From: Patescibacteria group bacterium
GTDB lineage: Bacteria; Patescibacteriota; JABMPQ01
Assembly (NCBI GenBank): GCA_018818965.1
Contig: JAHJQX010000043.1
Coordinates: 1 to 58,975, forward strand
Reading direction: 5' to 3'
DNA: 58,975 bases
The translations under genes were made by a program, and so were the position numbers. Under the pieces are notes generated by a model. That model did not search any database and was not told the origin of the DNA. It was given only the letters and a program-made list of their open reading frames with translations. This document shows positions 33,301-43,216 of the stretch, piece by piece (positions within the stretch are counted from its first letter, which is position 1; every line of letters begins with the position of its first letter).

Positions 33301-34761
33301 CTAGGTTAATTTTCGCACAATACCTTGGTCGGCGTCAACCTCTACCTCTTGTCCATCACGAAACGCCCGGGTGGCTTCTTTAGTTCCAACCAGACAAGGA
33401 ATGTTAATTTCCCGACTAACAATGGCAGCGTGAGAAGTAATACCACCTTCATCAGTAACAATTGCTACCGCCCGCCGCATCGCCGGCACAAAATCAGGAT
33501 GAGTGGTAATTGCCACCATTACGTCCCCTGGCTTTACCTTGCGTAAATCGTGTTTGCTAATAACTATTTGTACCGAACCACTAGCGCGTCCTTGATTGCC
33601 GATGATCCCTTTTAATTCGCTTGCTTTTTTATCAGCCTGTGAACTTAATTCTTGTTCAACTATTTTATGCGCCCGGCGACCACTAAATATTTTTATTTCG
33701 TGATCATTCTGACGCCACAGTACATAGCCATCCTGCCGCTGACGTATTTCCCTCATATCCGGCAGCTGACCAATCACTAGGAATTCCTCTATTTCATCAT
33801 TCAATAAGTTTACCACTTCTTTTAAATCTAGCCCCGCTCGACGGCCGATTTCTTGGTATAAGGATTGTAAATAGAAACTGCCCAGACGACGAAAATCATC
33901 CCGCTGATCCTTAATAAAACAGAGAGCGTGAGCCATTCTCAACAAATTATTCTGGCGACGAGTTAGTTTAGTTAATAATAAAAATTTATCAAATTCGCTG
34001 CGCCGCTGAAAAAAATTATCCCTAAGTTTCTTTAACTCCTCAGTTGGTGCCGTTGAAGAATCGATAATTTTATTTAGTTCCTGCCGGAAATAATCAATTT
34101 CCCAGGGTTCATCACCAGGATCATAACAAGGAATCCAGCGGAAATTCTGGCAGTGCTTCTGTAATAATTTTTCTTTAGCTCCTCCTTTTTGCACTAAATC
34201 AGCCACTTTCAGCAAACTTTCCCGCTCTCTAGTAATAGCATTTTTCTCCTCGGGCGAAAAAACAAAATTGAAAATTTTCTTAAATTTTTCTTCGTCTCCC
34301 GAAGCTAGCTTTTTTATTTCCTCCTCGGCTGCTACGGCTAAAAACGGCTCAATCACAAAAGGAATCCAGATTGAGCGCTGAAAAAACTTATGGTTGAGCT
34401 TAACTGCCAATTGGTGAAGGCTCAGTAATGATTTATTGCTGGCCTGGTCGGAAACTTGCCGGAAGATCTTTCTCGTTCCCATAAAGAATTCATTCTGCGC
34501 CCATTGGATTAAACGTTGGTATTTTTGAAAAGAGCGCCAATTCTGACAGACAACCTGATATATTTTCTGCTGGGCAGCTGGCCATTCTGCTTGGTCAAAA
34601 TAAATAGCGTGATTCTTGCCTGCTGGTACTACGAGGATATTTTTTAGCTTGACTTGAAAATGTTTTTGATAGAAAGAGGAAAAAGAAATACTCATCACCA
34701 CCTCGTAGCGGTGGGCGGAAAATTTACGAGCAAAATAGTATTGCCAATTGGTTTTACTCAT
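33301..34761 (-). CDS. PEP-utilizing mobile-domain protein, paralogue 1 (last in array)
   Basis: The 486-residue protein ends with a swivelling phosphohistidine domain (about 395-486): GDVMVAITTHPDFVPAMRRA, EGGITSHAAIV with the phosphorylatable His, and VGTKEATRAFRDG. The N-terminal 380 residues are helical; a motif at about 300-325 (CFIKDQRDDFRRLG) matches the W-x-D-x-R-K motif of the paralogues in a weakened form, and the aromatic FRWI motif is near 220. PEP synthase, pyruvate phosphate dikinase and rifampicin phosphotransferase use such a domain to carry phosphate between an ATP-grasp domain and an acceptor domain. Neither of those is encoded here. The start overlaps the next gene upstream by 4 bases. 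Confidence 0.85.
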   Translation of the reverse strand: MSKTNWQYYFARKFSAHRYEVVMSISFSSFYQKHFQVKLKNILVVPAGKNHAIYFDQAEWPAAQQKIYQVVCQNWRSFQKYQRLIQWAQNEFFMGTRKIFRQVSDQASNKSLLSLHQLAVKLNHKFFQRSIWIPFVIEPFLAVAAEEEIKKLASGDEEKFKKIFNFVFSPEEKNAITRERESLLKVADLVQKGGAKEKLLQKHCQNFRWIPCYDPGDEPWEIDYFRQELNKIIDSSTAPTEELKKLRDNFFQRRSEFDKFLLLTKLTRRQNNLLRMAHALCFIKDQRDDFRRLGSFYLQSLYQEIGRRAGLDLKEVVNLLNDEIEEFLVIGQLPDMREIRQRQDGYVLWRQNDHEIKIFSGRRAHKIVEQELSSQADKKASELKGIIGNQGRASGSVQIVISKHDLRKVKPGDVMVAITTHPDFVPAMRRAVAIVTDEGGITSHAAIVSREINIPCLVGTKEATRAFRDGQEVEVDADQGIVRKLT

Positions 34762-36053
34762 AGCTTTTTTACTATTCCCCGATCGGCATCTACTTCTATC
34801 TGGTCACCATCCTTAAAGGCTTGGGTAGCGATCTTAGTGCCAATCACGCAGGGTTTTTTCATCTCGCGGGCGATAATAGCGGCGTGACAAGTAATGCCAC
34901 CCTCGTCCGTTACAAAAGCGACTGCTCTATTCATCGCTACAATATAGGCTGGGATGGTCATCGGAGTGACCAGAATATCTCCCTTGTTTACTTTGTCTAC
35001 TTGCTGGGGATTATTTACTACCTTGGCTGTCCCAGTAGCTTTACCTGGCCAGGCGACAGCACCTTTTATTTTTCCTGTCTCCCTTCCTGCCGACGTAATC
35101 ACCGGGCAATCTGACACCACTATGTCATCACAGTACTTTAGGATAGCGGATTGAGACACGTTGCGCTGCTGCCCGATTTTCCCATTTTTGATATCCCCAG
35201 GAAGGCAGTCTCTAATCGACTCTACTCCTAGAACTTCAGCCGCCCGCGCAAAAATCGGCTGCGCCAAGTGATATAATTCATACAAAGCATCAGTACGAAA
35301 AGTTCGCAAAAACACTAATTCTTGCAGCTCAGCTGATAGATCCCGTAACGACTTGGGGACATCCGGCTGCTCTATTTTTTCTGCCGTCTTAGCCAACACT
35401 TCTCGTCGGATTTTCTTCATCTCTTCCAGGCTAAAACCAGGAGCAAAACCTCCCTCAATTCGAGCCTTCATCCAGGCATATTCTTGGTGTAACTTCTCAA
35501 GACTCATTCCTTGTCGGATATCGTCCTCCATTAAATTATGCGCGGTTTTCTTCGTCGGCTTACTAATATCGCCAACAAATTTTTCCACTTCTGGTTCGGG
35601 AACAAATTCTTTAGCTTTCTCGGTAATAATGGGAATGTAATACTCCTCACAACCATGTGCCACCCAAATATAGACGTTGAAAGGTAAAATTAGATCAACG
35701 ACTCTTTGGTACAACTCCAGGGCGTCAGCTCGATCAGCTTGGATCAATTGCTTTGTTTCTTGCTTTATTTGTTGATATAAATTTTCACATTGCGTAACCA
35801 GAGTAAAAATATCTTTCTGCTGGAGATATTTGCCAGCTTCGGCGGCCGCCATTTTAATCATTTCCGGACAGCGATACCAGGTATAAGAATCATAAGCCAC
35901 GATGGGATATTCACCCTTTATACCTTGCTCAGCAAAAGCCCGCCTAGTAGCCCCAACAAACATCAAATAAGTAACCAAAAAGGCGTAGGGCCGGTGCAGC
36001 CAGACTTCCCACCTCATCGCTTTTATCTTACTTTTTACCTGTTGATCATTCAT
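34758..36053 (-). CDS. PEP-utilizing mobile-domain protein, paralogue 2
   Basis: The 431-residue protein has the C-terminal swivel domain (about 340-431) with GDILVTPMTIPAYIVAMNRA, GGITCHAAIIARE (His retained) and VIGTKIATQAFKDGDQ. The N-terminal region is helical and contains EYAWMKARIEGGFAPGFS, a variant of the K-Y-x-W motif, and LRTFRTDALYELY instead of W-x-D-x-R-K. The N-terminal part is shorter than in most paralogues. It overlaps its neighbour downstream by 4 bases and its neighbour upstream by 8 bases, so translation is coupled. The function is unknown; phosphoryl carrier is inferred from the domain. Confidence 0.84.
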   Translation of the reverse strand: MNDQQVKSKIKAMRWEVWLHRPYAFLVTYLMFVGATRRAFAEQGIKGEYPIVAYDSYTWYRCPEMIKMAAAEAGKYLQQKDIFTLVTQCENLYQQIKQETKQLIQADRADALELYQRVVDLILPFNVYIWVAHGCEEYYIPIITEKAKEFVPEPEVEKFVGDISKPTKKTAHNLMEDDIRQGMSLEKLHQEYAWMKARIEGGFAPGFSLEEMKKIRREVLAKTAEKIEQPDVPKSLRDLSAELQELVFLRTFRTDALYELYHLAQPIFARAAEVLGVESIRDCLPGDIKNGKIGQQRNVSQSAILKYCDDIVVSDCPVITSAGRETGKIKGAVAWPGKATGTAKVVNNPQQVDKVNKGDILVTPMTIPAYIVAMNRAVAFVTDEGGITCHAAIIAREMKKPCVIGTKIATQAFKDGDQIEVDADRGIVKKL

Positions 36054-37380
36054 GCTCTAATTTTCTAGCAATCCCCCTATTAGCATCCACTTGTACCTCC
36101 TCGCCATTGCACAAAACCTGAGTAGCAATCTTGGTGTTGATTATACAGGGTTTTTGCAGTTCACGCGAAATAATAGCGGCGTGGCAAGTGATACCACCTT
36201 CATCCGTAATAATAGCAGCTGCTTGGTGCATTATCATCACCATGTTGGGAGTAGTCATGCTAGTAACCAAGATTTCACCTTTTTTAAATTCCGCCAAATC
36301 CTTTTTAGTAAATACGACCTTTACTCTACCTGTCGCCCAGCCTGGTGAAGCTACTACGCCTTTTATCTTTTTAATGTTCCCCAAATCTTGAGCAAATATT
36401 TTCCTGACTTCTTTACTTTGTTGACCGTGAACACAGACAAGTTTCCCGTTTTCGACATAAATATCGTAGCCCTTGACGCGTTCAGACAATATATTTTTGG
36501 CAGGAATATCGTCTCTTAAAACTTCGTCAGCCAGACAATACAAAAGCTGCTCGGATGTCAGTCCTTGCTCTCGCGCATATTTATTCAACAACGGATAAGC
36601 CTCGTAAGAAGATCGATTGAGAATGTCAGTGCGTCGGGTGCGATAGTAAACAACGAATTGCATTAAATCTACTAGATAATCTGCTGACGAACCCAAAACT
36701 TTTTTTGCCTCAGTAATAGTCTGTTTGATTTTCTCTTTTTCAGTCTCCCTTCTTTCTAGGTATGAATTCTTTTCCAGTATTCCCAATCTCATTTCTGCCT
36801 CGGACAACTGATACGGCTGGTGCTGACCGTAACGAGAATTTAGCCAGACATATTTTTTGACATGTCTCACTAGATCAGCACTAGTTACCAAATCATATTC
36901 CTCTCGCTTGTAATAATTATCTCGTAGAGGAATATTTAGCTTATCTAGTATAGTTCTGGTTTTTGGAGTGCCAACTTTTTCCAACAATAATTTGCTTATT
37001 TCCCTTTCTATCGGCTCTTCGACCTGTTGAACTGGAAGAATAGCCACCGCATACCTAGCATACGCTCGTAAATATCTCTTAACATCGGAGCCACGTGTCG
37101 CCACCAACAATTTTTTTGCTCTGGTCTCTAAAATATAATTTACGTTTTTGATTTTTTGCGCGCTGTTCCAATCTCGCAGAGTAGCTTCACCCACTTCATC
37201 CCGCTCTTGCCGAATATAATAGAAATTGTAATCACTCTGAATAGCTTGAGTTAGTTCAGCTGGTCGAGAAATAAATCCAAGGTAATTTTCCTTATTAAGA
37301 ATGCCGGCAAATATTGAAGAAGCATAAAGTGGTGGATAAGGACGACGTACTATTTTTACATAGTCTGCTTTCTCCAACAT
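36046..37380 (-). CDS. PEP-utilizing mobile-domain protein, paralogue 3
   Basis: The 444-residue protein ends in GEILVTSMTTPNMVMIMHQA, GGITCHAAIISRE and CIINTKIATQVLCNG. The His is present, but the usual IGT after the motif is INT. The N-terminal part has KKYVWLNSRYG (the aromatic motif) and VVYYRTRRTDILNRS in place of W-x-D-x-R-K, as in paralogue 2; these two may form a subgroup. It overlaps paralogue 2 by 8 bases. The extra Glu-His-Glu at the C-terminus is unique in the set. Confidence 0.84.
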   Translation of the reverse strand: MLEKADYVKIVRRPYPPLYASSIFAGILNKENYLGFISRPAELTQAIQSDYNFYYIRQERDEVGEATLRDWNSAQKIKNVNYILETRAKKLLVATRGSDVKRYLRAYARYAVAILPVQQVEEPIEREISKLLLEKVGTPKTRTILDKLNIPLRDNYYKREEYDLVTSADLVRHVKKYVWLNSRYGQHQPYQLSEAEMRLGILEKNSYLERRETEKEKIKQTITEAKKVLGSSADYLVDLMQFVVYYRTRRTDILNRSSYEAYPLLNKYAREQGLTSEQLLYCLADEVLRDDIPAKNILSERVKGYDIYVENGKLVCVHGQQSKEVRKIFAQDLGNIKKIKGVVASPGWATGRVKVVFTKKDLAEFKKGEILVTSMTTPNMVMIMHQAAAIITDEGGITCHAAIISRELQKPCIINTKIATQVLCNGEEVQVDANRGIARKLEHE

Positions 37381-37388
37381 ATTTTTAG

Positions 37389-38921
37389 CTAAATTTTCTT
37401 AGCCAGACCCTTATTGGCATCTACAAATACCTTATCACCAGTTTTGAAAGCTTGAGTGGCGATTTTAGTACCTATCACGCACGGTTTTTTAAGTTCTCGT
37501 GACACCACGGCGGCGTGACTGGTAATCCCACCTTGCTCAGTCACAATGGCAGCTGCTTTCTTCATAATGGGAACAAAGTCAGGAGTGGTTTGATTGGTAA
37601 CCAATATTTCGCCTTCCTGAAACTGCTTCATATCTTCCGTCATCCGTACTACTCGCACCACGCCTGTGGCCTTGCCCGGCGCAGCGCCTACCCCTTTTAA
37701 TTTTTTAACGTCCTTAGACTGCTGCTGTAAATACGCAAAATACTTATTCGCTTCTTGGCCAGCGGCAATATAATAGCCGGCTGGTGTTACGGCAAAGAAC
37801 ACCTGTTTCCTGCGAGCGGTGATTTTATCTTTTAGCTCTTGTTCGCCCGATAACGCGGCACACACTTCCGCAAACACCAAAAAAGTCATATCTTTGGTCG
37901 AAATCCCTACTCTACGTCCAATTTCACCCAGAAACCGTTCAAAATGAGACATCCCCACATAAACCCCGCTTTTACGCACATCTTTCCATTCAGTGAATAA
38001 GTCAGAAATCTGTAAAACATTGCGGTGAAAATCGTCTAGTGTTAAATTAGCCAAGATTTTTTGTCGTTTTTTCTGGTACTCTTTGATTGCTTGCTGTTTC
38101 TTCTGATATAATTCGGCTATATTTTTACTACCACTGGCGGTAATAAGTTGCTTCAATCTGTCATAAAAATCAGCCAGATTAATAATTACCGCCTGATAAT
38201 AATTATTATTCATCCAGTAATACTTCTGTCTGTGCTTTTGTAGTAACTGATATAATTCGGGTGTCTCTTTTTTAATAATTTCCAGTGCCGGCAATCCGTT
38301 ACTATAATGTTCAGCAAACTTCACTGCTAAGCCCAGTAAATCATTTTCTTCTTCGATCGTGAAAGATAAAAACCCGGGCGAGAGCAAAATTCGCAAAATC
38401 TCATCGCAATCGCCAGATATTTTCATCTTAGCCAACATTTCTCGAAACATTTCCTCCAACCAATCCGTCTCACCAGTTGACATGAAAGAATCAGCTAAGT
38501 AAGCAGCGGCACCCGCGCCTAAATATAACTCATAGAATTTCTTAAAATCTTGGAGTAGTTCTTTGTCAGTTAGTTCGCTTAGGTCTTTATCCACTAACTT
38601 ACCTGAACAACTTATGTACTCAGACCAGTCAGCCTGCCACTTACGATATCTTTTCATTACGTGCTCGGTACCCTGCCCAGCTTCTGTTACCACCCAGTCC
38701 TTAACTTTTACCAAGTTTTTTTGATCCAGAAACCATTGAGCATGATCTTCTTTGATAAAGCAGAAGCAAAACTGGTAAGGGATTGGAATTACCTGGGCGA
38801 GCCTAAAAACCTCCGTTTCCGAAGAAGCAAACAAAGTAAAGACTTTACTTTCAAAGGATTTATTGTACTGCTCTCCAACTTCTTTGACGATGGCTGTAGG
38901 AAAGTTCGATAGTTTTTTCAT
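37389..38921 (-). CDS. PEP-utilizing mobile-domain protein, paralogue 4
   Basis: The 510-residue protein is the longest of the set. C-terminal swivel domain: GEILVTNQTTPDFVPIMKKA, QGGITSHAAVVSRE with His, VIGTKIATQAFKTGD. The central part has QKYYWMNNNYYQAV, FTEWKDVRKSGVYVG (the W-x-D-x-R-K motif) and FLGEIGRRVGI, shared with paralogues 5, 6 and 8. A C-terminal linker of about 45 residues before the swivel includes YIAAGQEANKYFAYLQQQS. The gene starts 4 bases inside the upstream gene. Confidence 0.85.
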   Translation of the reverse strand: MKKLSNFPTAIVKEVGEQYNKSFESKVFTLFASSETEVFRLAQVIPIPYQFCFCFIKEDHAQWFLDQKNLVKVKDWVVTEAGQGTEHVMKRYRKWQADWSEYISCSGKLVDKDLSELTDKELLQDFKKFYELYLGAGAAAYLADSFMSTGETDWLEEMFREMLAKMKISGDCDEILRILLSPGFLSFTIEEENDLLGLAVKFAEHYSNGLPALEIIKKETPELYQLLQKHRQKYYWMNNNYYQAVIINLADFYDRLKQLITASGSKNIAELYQKKQQAIKEYQKKRQKILANLTLDDFHRNVLQISDLFTEWKDVRKSGVYVGMSHFERFLGEIGRRVGISTKDMTFLVFAEVCAALSGEQELKDKITARRKQVFFAVTPAGYYIAAGQEANKYFAYLQQQSKDVKKLKGVGAAPGKATGVVRVVRMTEDMKQFQEGEILVTNQTTPDFVPIMKKAAAIVTEQGGITSHAAVVSRELKKPCVIGTKIATQAFKTGDKVFVDANKGLAKKI

Positions 38922-40354
38922 AATTTTTCTATTACCTCTCCCTCCGCATCTAGTTTTATCCTATCGCCGTCTTCCAACACCGAGGTAGCTGCTTGCACTC
39001 CCACTACGCAAGGAATTTTCAGTTCGCGGGCAACGATAGCGGCGTGACAAGTTAGTCCCCCTTCCTCCGTAACAATCCCACCAGCGATCTTCATAATCGG
39101 TAGATAATCTGGTCTGGTCATGGGGGCAACGATAATATCACCCGGCTGCACTTTAGAAAAATCTTTATTGGTTTTCACGACTTTCACTATCCCCTCTATT
39201 GTCCCTCTACTGGCACACATTCCTTTAAGTTCCGCTTGGATAATAGATTTATCTAGTAAATTATAGAGTGCTTGTGCTTCCTCGCCATAAAAACAAGACC
39301 ATTCTGTCTTTTTAGAACCATAGAGATAGACAATGCCAGCCTGTCTTTTCTTTAGCTCATCTTCGATGCCAGGTGGCAGTTTCCACCCTCTAATGTCCCA
39401 CAAATTGAGGAAATGAAGTAGTTCTATCCCAATATCATTAACCCGATTAAATTGCTTCAGAATCTGATAAAAATAGTGATTGGCAATGCAAATACTTTTT
39501 TTTCTAACATCGCGCCACTCGGCCATCTGGGAAAATAGATAAAAGATATTTTGCAGCTGGGGGCTAATTTTCTTATCAGCTACAATCGTTTTTTTCTCCT
39601 TTCGGCTATTATTTAAAGTCTTGGTGATTTTTTCTGACTCTTTAATTCGCTTATTTAGAGAGTGCTTATCATCCTCAATCAAATCCCGAAAATATTTTTC
39701 CGGTAATTCCCTGACATTATACCAATTATTTTTAATCCAGAAGTATTTTTGCTGGTGTTCTGCTAGCTGACCGCTAATATCCTTCCCAGCGGCAGATTCT
39801 TGAGCTATTCGGATTCGCTCGACAAATTCTTGCTGCTGCTCCGTCAAATTATCAGGACTAGTTAAAATGGCTATCTCTTCACTAGATAAACTTGCTCCGT
39901 CCTGCTTAATCAGCTCGGCCAATATCTTATCGCCCTCAGGATCAAATACTTCGATTATAAGAGAAACAACCCAGCAATCTAAAAATAGTTTAGTAATTTC
40001 TTCCAGATTATCGACTAGTTCTTGATCGTTCCACCTTGACAGCGGTCGCCGATACCTAGATTGAAGCAATTTTGTCATTTGGTCATTAAGGTGGTGCCAT
40101 TTTTTGATCCTCTTATTAATATATTCTCTTCCTGGGGTGGCTTTTTTTATTATCTCCTCAGCCTTTTTAGTTTCCTCGTCTTTATTGAAATAGGCAATAT
40201 TAACCCGACCTTTTTGGGTATTAACGCAATTGTTATACCCCAATAATATGTATATTGATTTATACGGCCGGAAAGTATAGAAAAAACTGAGTTCGCCACC
40301 CTGACGATACCAATTTTTCGTTTTAATATTTTTTACTAGTTTGGCGTACTTCAT
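38918..40354 (-). CDS. PEP-utilizing mobile-domain protein, paralogue 5
   Basis: The 478-residue protein ends in GDIIVAPMTRPDYLPIMKIA, EGGLTCHAAIVARE with the His, and VVGVQAATSVLEDGD. Shared motifs in the helical N-terminal part are QQKYFWIKNNWYNVRELPEK and MAEWRDVRKKSICIA. The last residues (LDAEGEVIEKL) differ from the usual VDAxxGIVxKL. Its ends overlap both neighbours by 4 bases, the most regular coupling in the array. Confidence 0.85.
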   Translation of the reverse strand: MKYAKLVKNIKTKNWYRQGGELSFFYTFRPYKSIYILLGYNNCVNTQKGRVNIAYFNKDEETKKAEEIIKKATPGREYINKRIKKWHHLNDQMTKLLQSRYRRPLSRWNDQELVDNLEEITKLFLDCWVVSLIIEVFDPEGDKILAELIKQDGASLSSEEIAILTSPDNLTEQQQEFVERIRIAQESAAGKDISGQLAEHQQKYFWIKNNWYNVRELPEKYFRDLIEDDKHSLNKRIKESEKITKTLNNSRKEKKTIVADKKISPQLQNIFYLFSQMAEWRDVRKKSICIANHYFYQILKQFNRVNDIGIELLHFLNLWDIRGWKLPPGIEDELKKRQAGIVYLYGSKKTEWSCFYGEEAQALYNLLDKSIIQAELKGMCASRGTIEGIVKVVKTNKDFSKVQPGDIIVAPMTRPDYLPIMKIAGGIVTEEGGLTCHAAIVARELKIPCVVGVQAATSVLEDGDRIKLDAEGEVIEKL

Positions 40355-41805
40355 TTTAATTCTCTAACTATCCCGTGATTAGCTCGTACTTCTATTTTCA
40401 TCCCGTCCCGGAATATTTTAGTTGCCTTTTTAGTACCAATTACTGTCGGAATATTTAGTTCACGTGCCACGATCGCCGCGTGACAAGTAATTCCGCCCTC
40501 ATCAGTCACAATCCCCGCTGCTTTTCTCAGAGCCGGCATAAATTCCGGCCTCGTCATCGAAGCAACAATAATGTCACCTGGTCTTACTTTAGCCAGCGAG
40601 GACAGTCCTCGGCAAATTACGGCTCGTCCAATCGCCGTGCCAGTCATGGCCACCGAGCCGTGAAGCTCTCGCTCGATCACCGACATCTCTTTCTCTAATT
40701 CCGTTCTGTATTTTGATATTTTTAAGTACTCCTGCCCGGTCAAAACATGTTCTTTCTCTGTCTGCATTAAGAAAAACACGCCCGGTGATCTTTTTCTTAA
40801 CTCAGTTTGCCAAGCTTTCAGATCCGAAAATGAATTGAGATTAATTATATCCCTAACCCCCAGATAATATAAATACTTCTTGGCGATCTTGGTGCGGCGG
40901 CTGATTTCATCCACAATCCGCTTGAGATAACCAATTGCTTGCAAAATATTGGCTTTACGCTCATCTTGCCAACTAGTAGTAAAATCAATTAGCTCAATAT
41001 TAGCGACAGCAGCTGAATCTAGTTGAAGTTGGTCAATCAGAACCGCCTTTTTCTTTTTTGTCGCCACCTCAGATATCTGTTTTTTATTTGTGATAGACCG
41101 GAGACGACGAGTAAAGTATTTAGCTGATAATTCTCTTACTTTGGCATAGCTATTTGATAGCCAGAAATATTTGGCGGCGTGTTCGGCTAATTTTTTTGCC
41201 TGCTCCGATGAACTCCGCTTGGCTATTTTTATCAACTCAGCTTCTTCTCGAGCTAAGAAAGATGGCTCAGAGGGCGCCGTAAGAACGGTAAAATATTCAT
41301 TAAAATCTTTCGGGGAATCGGCGGCTGATTGTAATTGCTTTTTAAAATCCTTCTCTAGCCCCATTCCAACTGATTCGATAACATGAGCGCTACCAGCAGA
41401 TTTTATGGTTATTTCGGCACATTCCTTAAATATTTTAACTAATTCGTCGTCCGTTAATTCCTTTAGCTGATTACTTTTAATTTGCTGGAATAATTGATTG
41501 TAGTTAGCAAATTTATGAGAGTATTGTTTTTTGACCTGATTCAGATAATTAGGATCATCAACCAGCTTTCTCTTCACTATCTGCCAAATACACTCCAGGT
41601 CTTTTTCCAAATAACCAACTTCACAATACCCCTGGTGGTAATCTAAAAAATATTTATTGTATTGGTAACCTAAATCTTTTCCCATCACTAAGCCACTGTA
41701 AGCTGCGGAATTAAGAAAAATCGGCAGGCCATTAAAACCTTGGATATACCACTTTTCCCGAAGTGCCTGTTGGCAAATTTTGTAGGCTGAGAAATTCTGA
41801 CTCAT
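40351..41805 (-). CDS. PEP-utilizing mobile-domain protein, paralogue 6
   Basis: The 484-residue protein has a canonical swivel domain: GDIIVASMTRPEFMPALRKA, GGITCHAAIVARELNIP with His, VIGTKKATKIFRDG. The central motifs are LTAPSEPSFLAREEAELIK, AAKYFWLSNSYAKVRELSAK and DFTTSWQDERKANILQA, which define the fullest version of the family core. YEEISRR-like VDEISRRTKIAKKYLYYLG follows. It overlaps both neighbours by 4 bases. Similarity to paralogues 5 and 8 is visible along the whole length. Confidence 0.86.
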   Translation of the reverse strand: MSQNFSAYKICQQALREKWYIQGFNGLPIFLNSAAYSGLVMGKDLGYQYNKYFLDYHQGYCEVGYLEKDLECIWQIVKRKLVDDPNYLNQVKKQYSHKFANYNQLFQQIKSNQLKELTDDELVKIFKECAEITIKSAGSAHVIESVGMGLEKDFKKQLQSAADSPKDFNEYFTVLTAPSEPSFLAREEAELIKIAKRSSSEQAKKLAEHAAKYFWLSNSYAKVRELSAKYFTRRLRSITNKKQISEVATKKKKAVLIDQLQLDSAAVANIELIDFTTSWQDERKANILQAIGYLKRIVDEISRRTKIAKKYLYYLGVRDIINLNSFSDLKAWQTELRKRSPGVFFLMQTEKEHVLTGQEYLKISKYRTELEKEMSVIERELHGSVAMTGTAIGRAVICRGLSSLAKVRPGDIIVASMTRPEFMPALRKAAGIVTDEGGITCHAAIVARELNIPTVIGTKKATKIFRDGMKIEVRANHGIVRELK

Positions 41806-43214
41806 AATTTTTTTATCACTCCTTTAGCCGCATCCACTTCCACCTGATCACCACTTTCAAAAACTTGGGTAGCAATTTTTGTTCCGACCACACAGGGAAT
41901 CCCAAGTTCTCGGCTGACAATTGCCGCATGACAGGTTAATCCACCTTCATTGGTCACGATCGCGGCTGCTTTTTGAATTGCCGGCATGAAATCGGGGGTA
42001 GTATTGCTGACCAGTAATATTTCTCCCTGTTTTATTTTACTATTATCGCGGGCGCTTTTCAGATAGCAGATAACACCCTTAATTTTCCCGCTGGAAGTCG
42101 GGGTACCTTTGACTACTTTAACATTTTCCCCCACTTCTTGATCCTGATCGATATCTTCTCTGATGCGCTTAGCTTCACGATTCGACAAATATTCATTTTT
42201 TCCGTTATACATTTTAATAACCGAATTTTCTTTGCGCTTAGCGACAACACTAGCATCAATCTTCCCTTTCTCTAGAGCATCTTTCACCTCCCACCAGAAA
42301 AACCAGCCCAAATCCGCGAAGCTAACACCAAGACGACTGGCCATTTCCTCACGCATGGGAATAGCCGCGTAATTATATTTGGTAAATACTTCTTTTTTTC
42401 GATCCATCAGGTAAAAAAGATCTTCAAAAATGCGTAAATAGTAGGTATAGGGGGTAGATAATTTGTATTTTTTACTAATAGCTGTTTTTTGTTTAGCTAG
42501 CTCTCGATCATCAATCAATTCTGGCGGCTCCTTGGTTAATTTATGGGCGCGCTGAACAAAATATTCCCTATCGACAATTACGCTGGCATAGTCATACAAT
42601 AACCACTGATATTTCTGCCAGTGTTGATCTATTTTCTGGTCAAATTCCGGCTGAGATAAATTTTGTTGAGTAATTTGCCGTAATGCCTCTTCTTCCCGAC
42701 TAAGAAATGACTGATAAAGAGGTGTTAATAAAGTCTCATATCTAGTAGTTGGCAACTTAATCTCTTTGAGTAGATATTCTGCCAATACTTCTTCCAGCTT
42801 CTCTTTGAGATAATAGGCTAGGGGCTCTCCATAGGGAACGGCACGATAGTAGAGGTAATTATACTGCTCCCCGATTTTAATAAGCTCGGCCTGACTGTAA
42901 CTTTGCCAGTCCATTACTTTCATCTGCTCGATAAAATTTAAAATAGCCGCAATTCGCTGGTCAAAAATCTTTTTGGCGTCACTGATGTAGTTTTTATCAG
43001 CCGCTATTTTAGTAAAAAGATAATCGGTGATCTTTTGCCGAACACTCTCCAAGCAATAAATGCGTACCCAGGCGTCCTGGTAAATAAAATAGGCTGGCCC
43101 GCCATTGTAACCGACTGTCTCATCGATACAGCTCGTCCAAGCACCAGCCACTCCTTCAATCATCAGTGGCGGATAATCCCCTCGTTCGTGCATGAAATAA
43201 TATTTGTGGGACAT
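41802..43214 (-). CDS. PEP-utilizing mobile-domain protein, paralogue 7
   Basis: The 470-residue protein ends in GEILLVSNTTPDFMPAIQKA, NEGGLTCHAAIVSRE with the His, and VVGTKIATQVFESGD. The central part has LTPLYQSFLSREEEALRQI, WQKYQWLLYDYASV and LFYLMDRKKEVFTKY, the last being a variant of the W-x-D-x-R-K motif. The N-terminal start MSHKYYFMHERGDYPPL includes an aromatic stretch. Its stop overlaps the next gene by 4 bases and its start is 2 bases after paralogue 8. Confidence 0.85.
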   Translation of the reverse strand: MSHKYYFMHERGDYPPLMIEGVAGAWTSCIDETVGYNGGPAYFIYQDAWVRIYCLESVRQKITDYLFTKIAADKNYISDAKKIFDQRIAAILNFIEQMKVMDWQSYSQAELIKIGEQYNYLYYRAVPYGEPLAYYLKEKLEEVLAEYLLKEIKLPTTRYETLLTPLYQSFLSREEEALRQITQQNLSQPEFDQKIDQHWQKYQWLLYDYASVIVDREYFVQRAHKLTKEPPELIDDRELAKQKTAISKKYKLSTPYTYYLRIFEDLFYLMDRKKEVFTKYNYAAIPMREEMASRLGVSFADLGWFFWWEVKDALEKGKIDASVVAKRKENSVIKMYNGKNEYLSNREAKRIREDIDQDQEVGENVKVVKGTPTSSGKIKGVICYLKSARDNSKIKQGEILLVSNTTPDFMPAIQKAAAIVTNEGGLTCHAAIVSRELGIPCVVGTKIATQVFESGDQVEVDAAKGVIKKL

Positions 43215-43216
43215 AG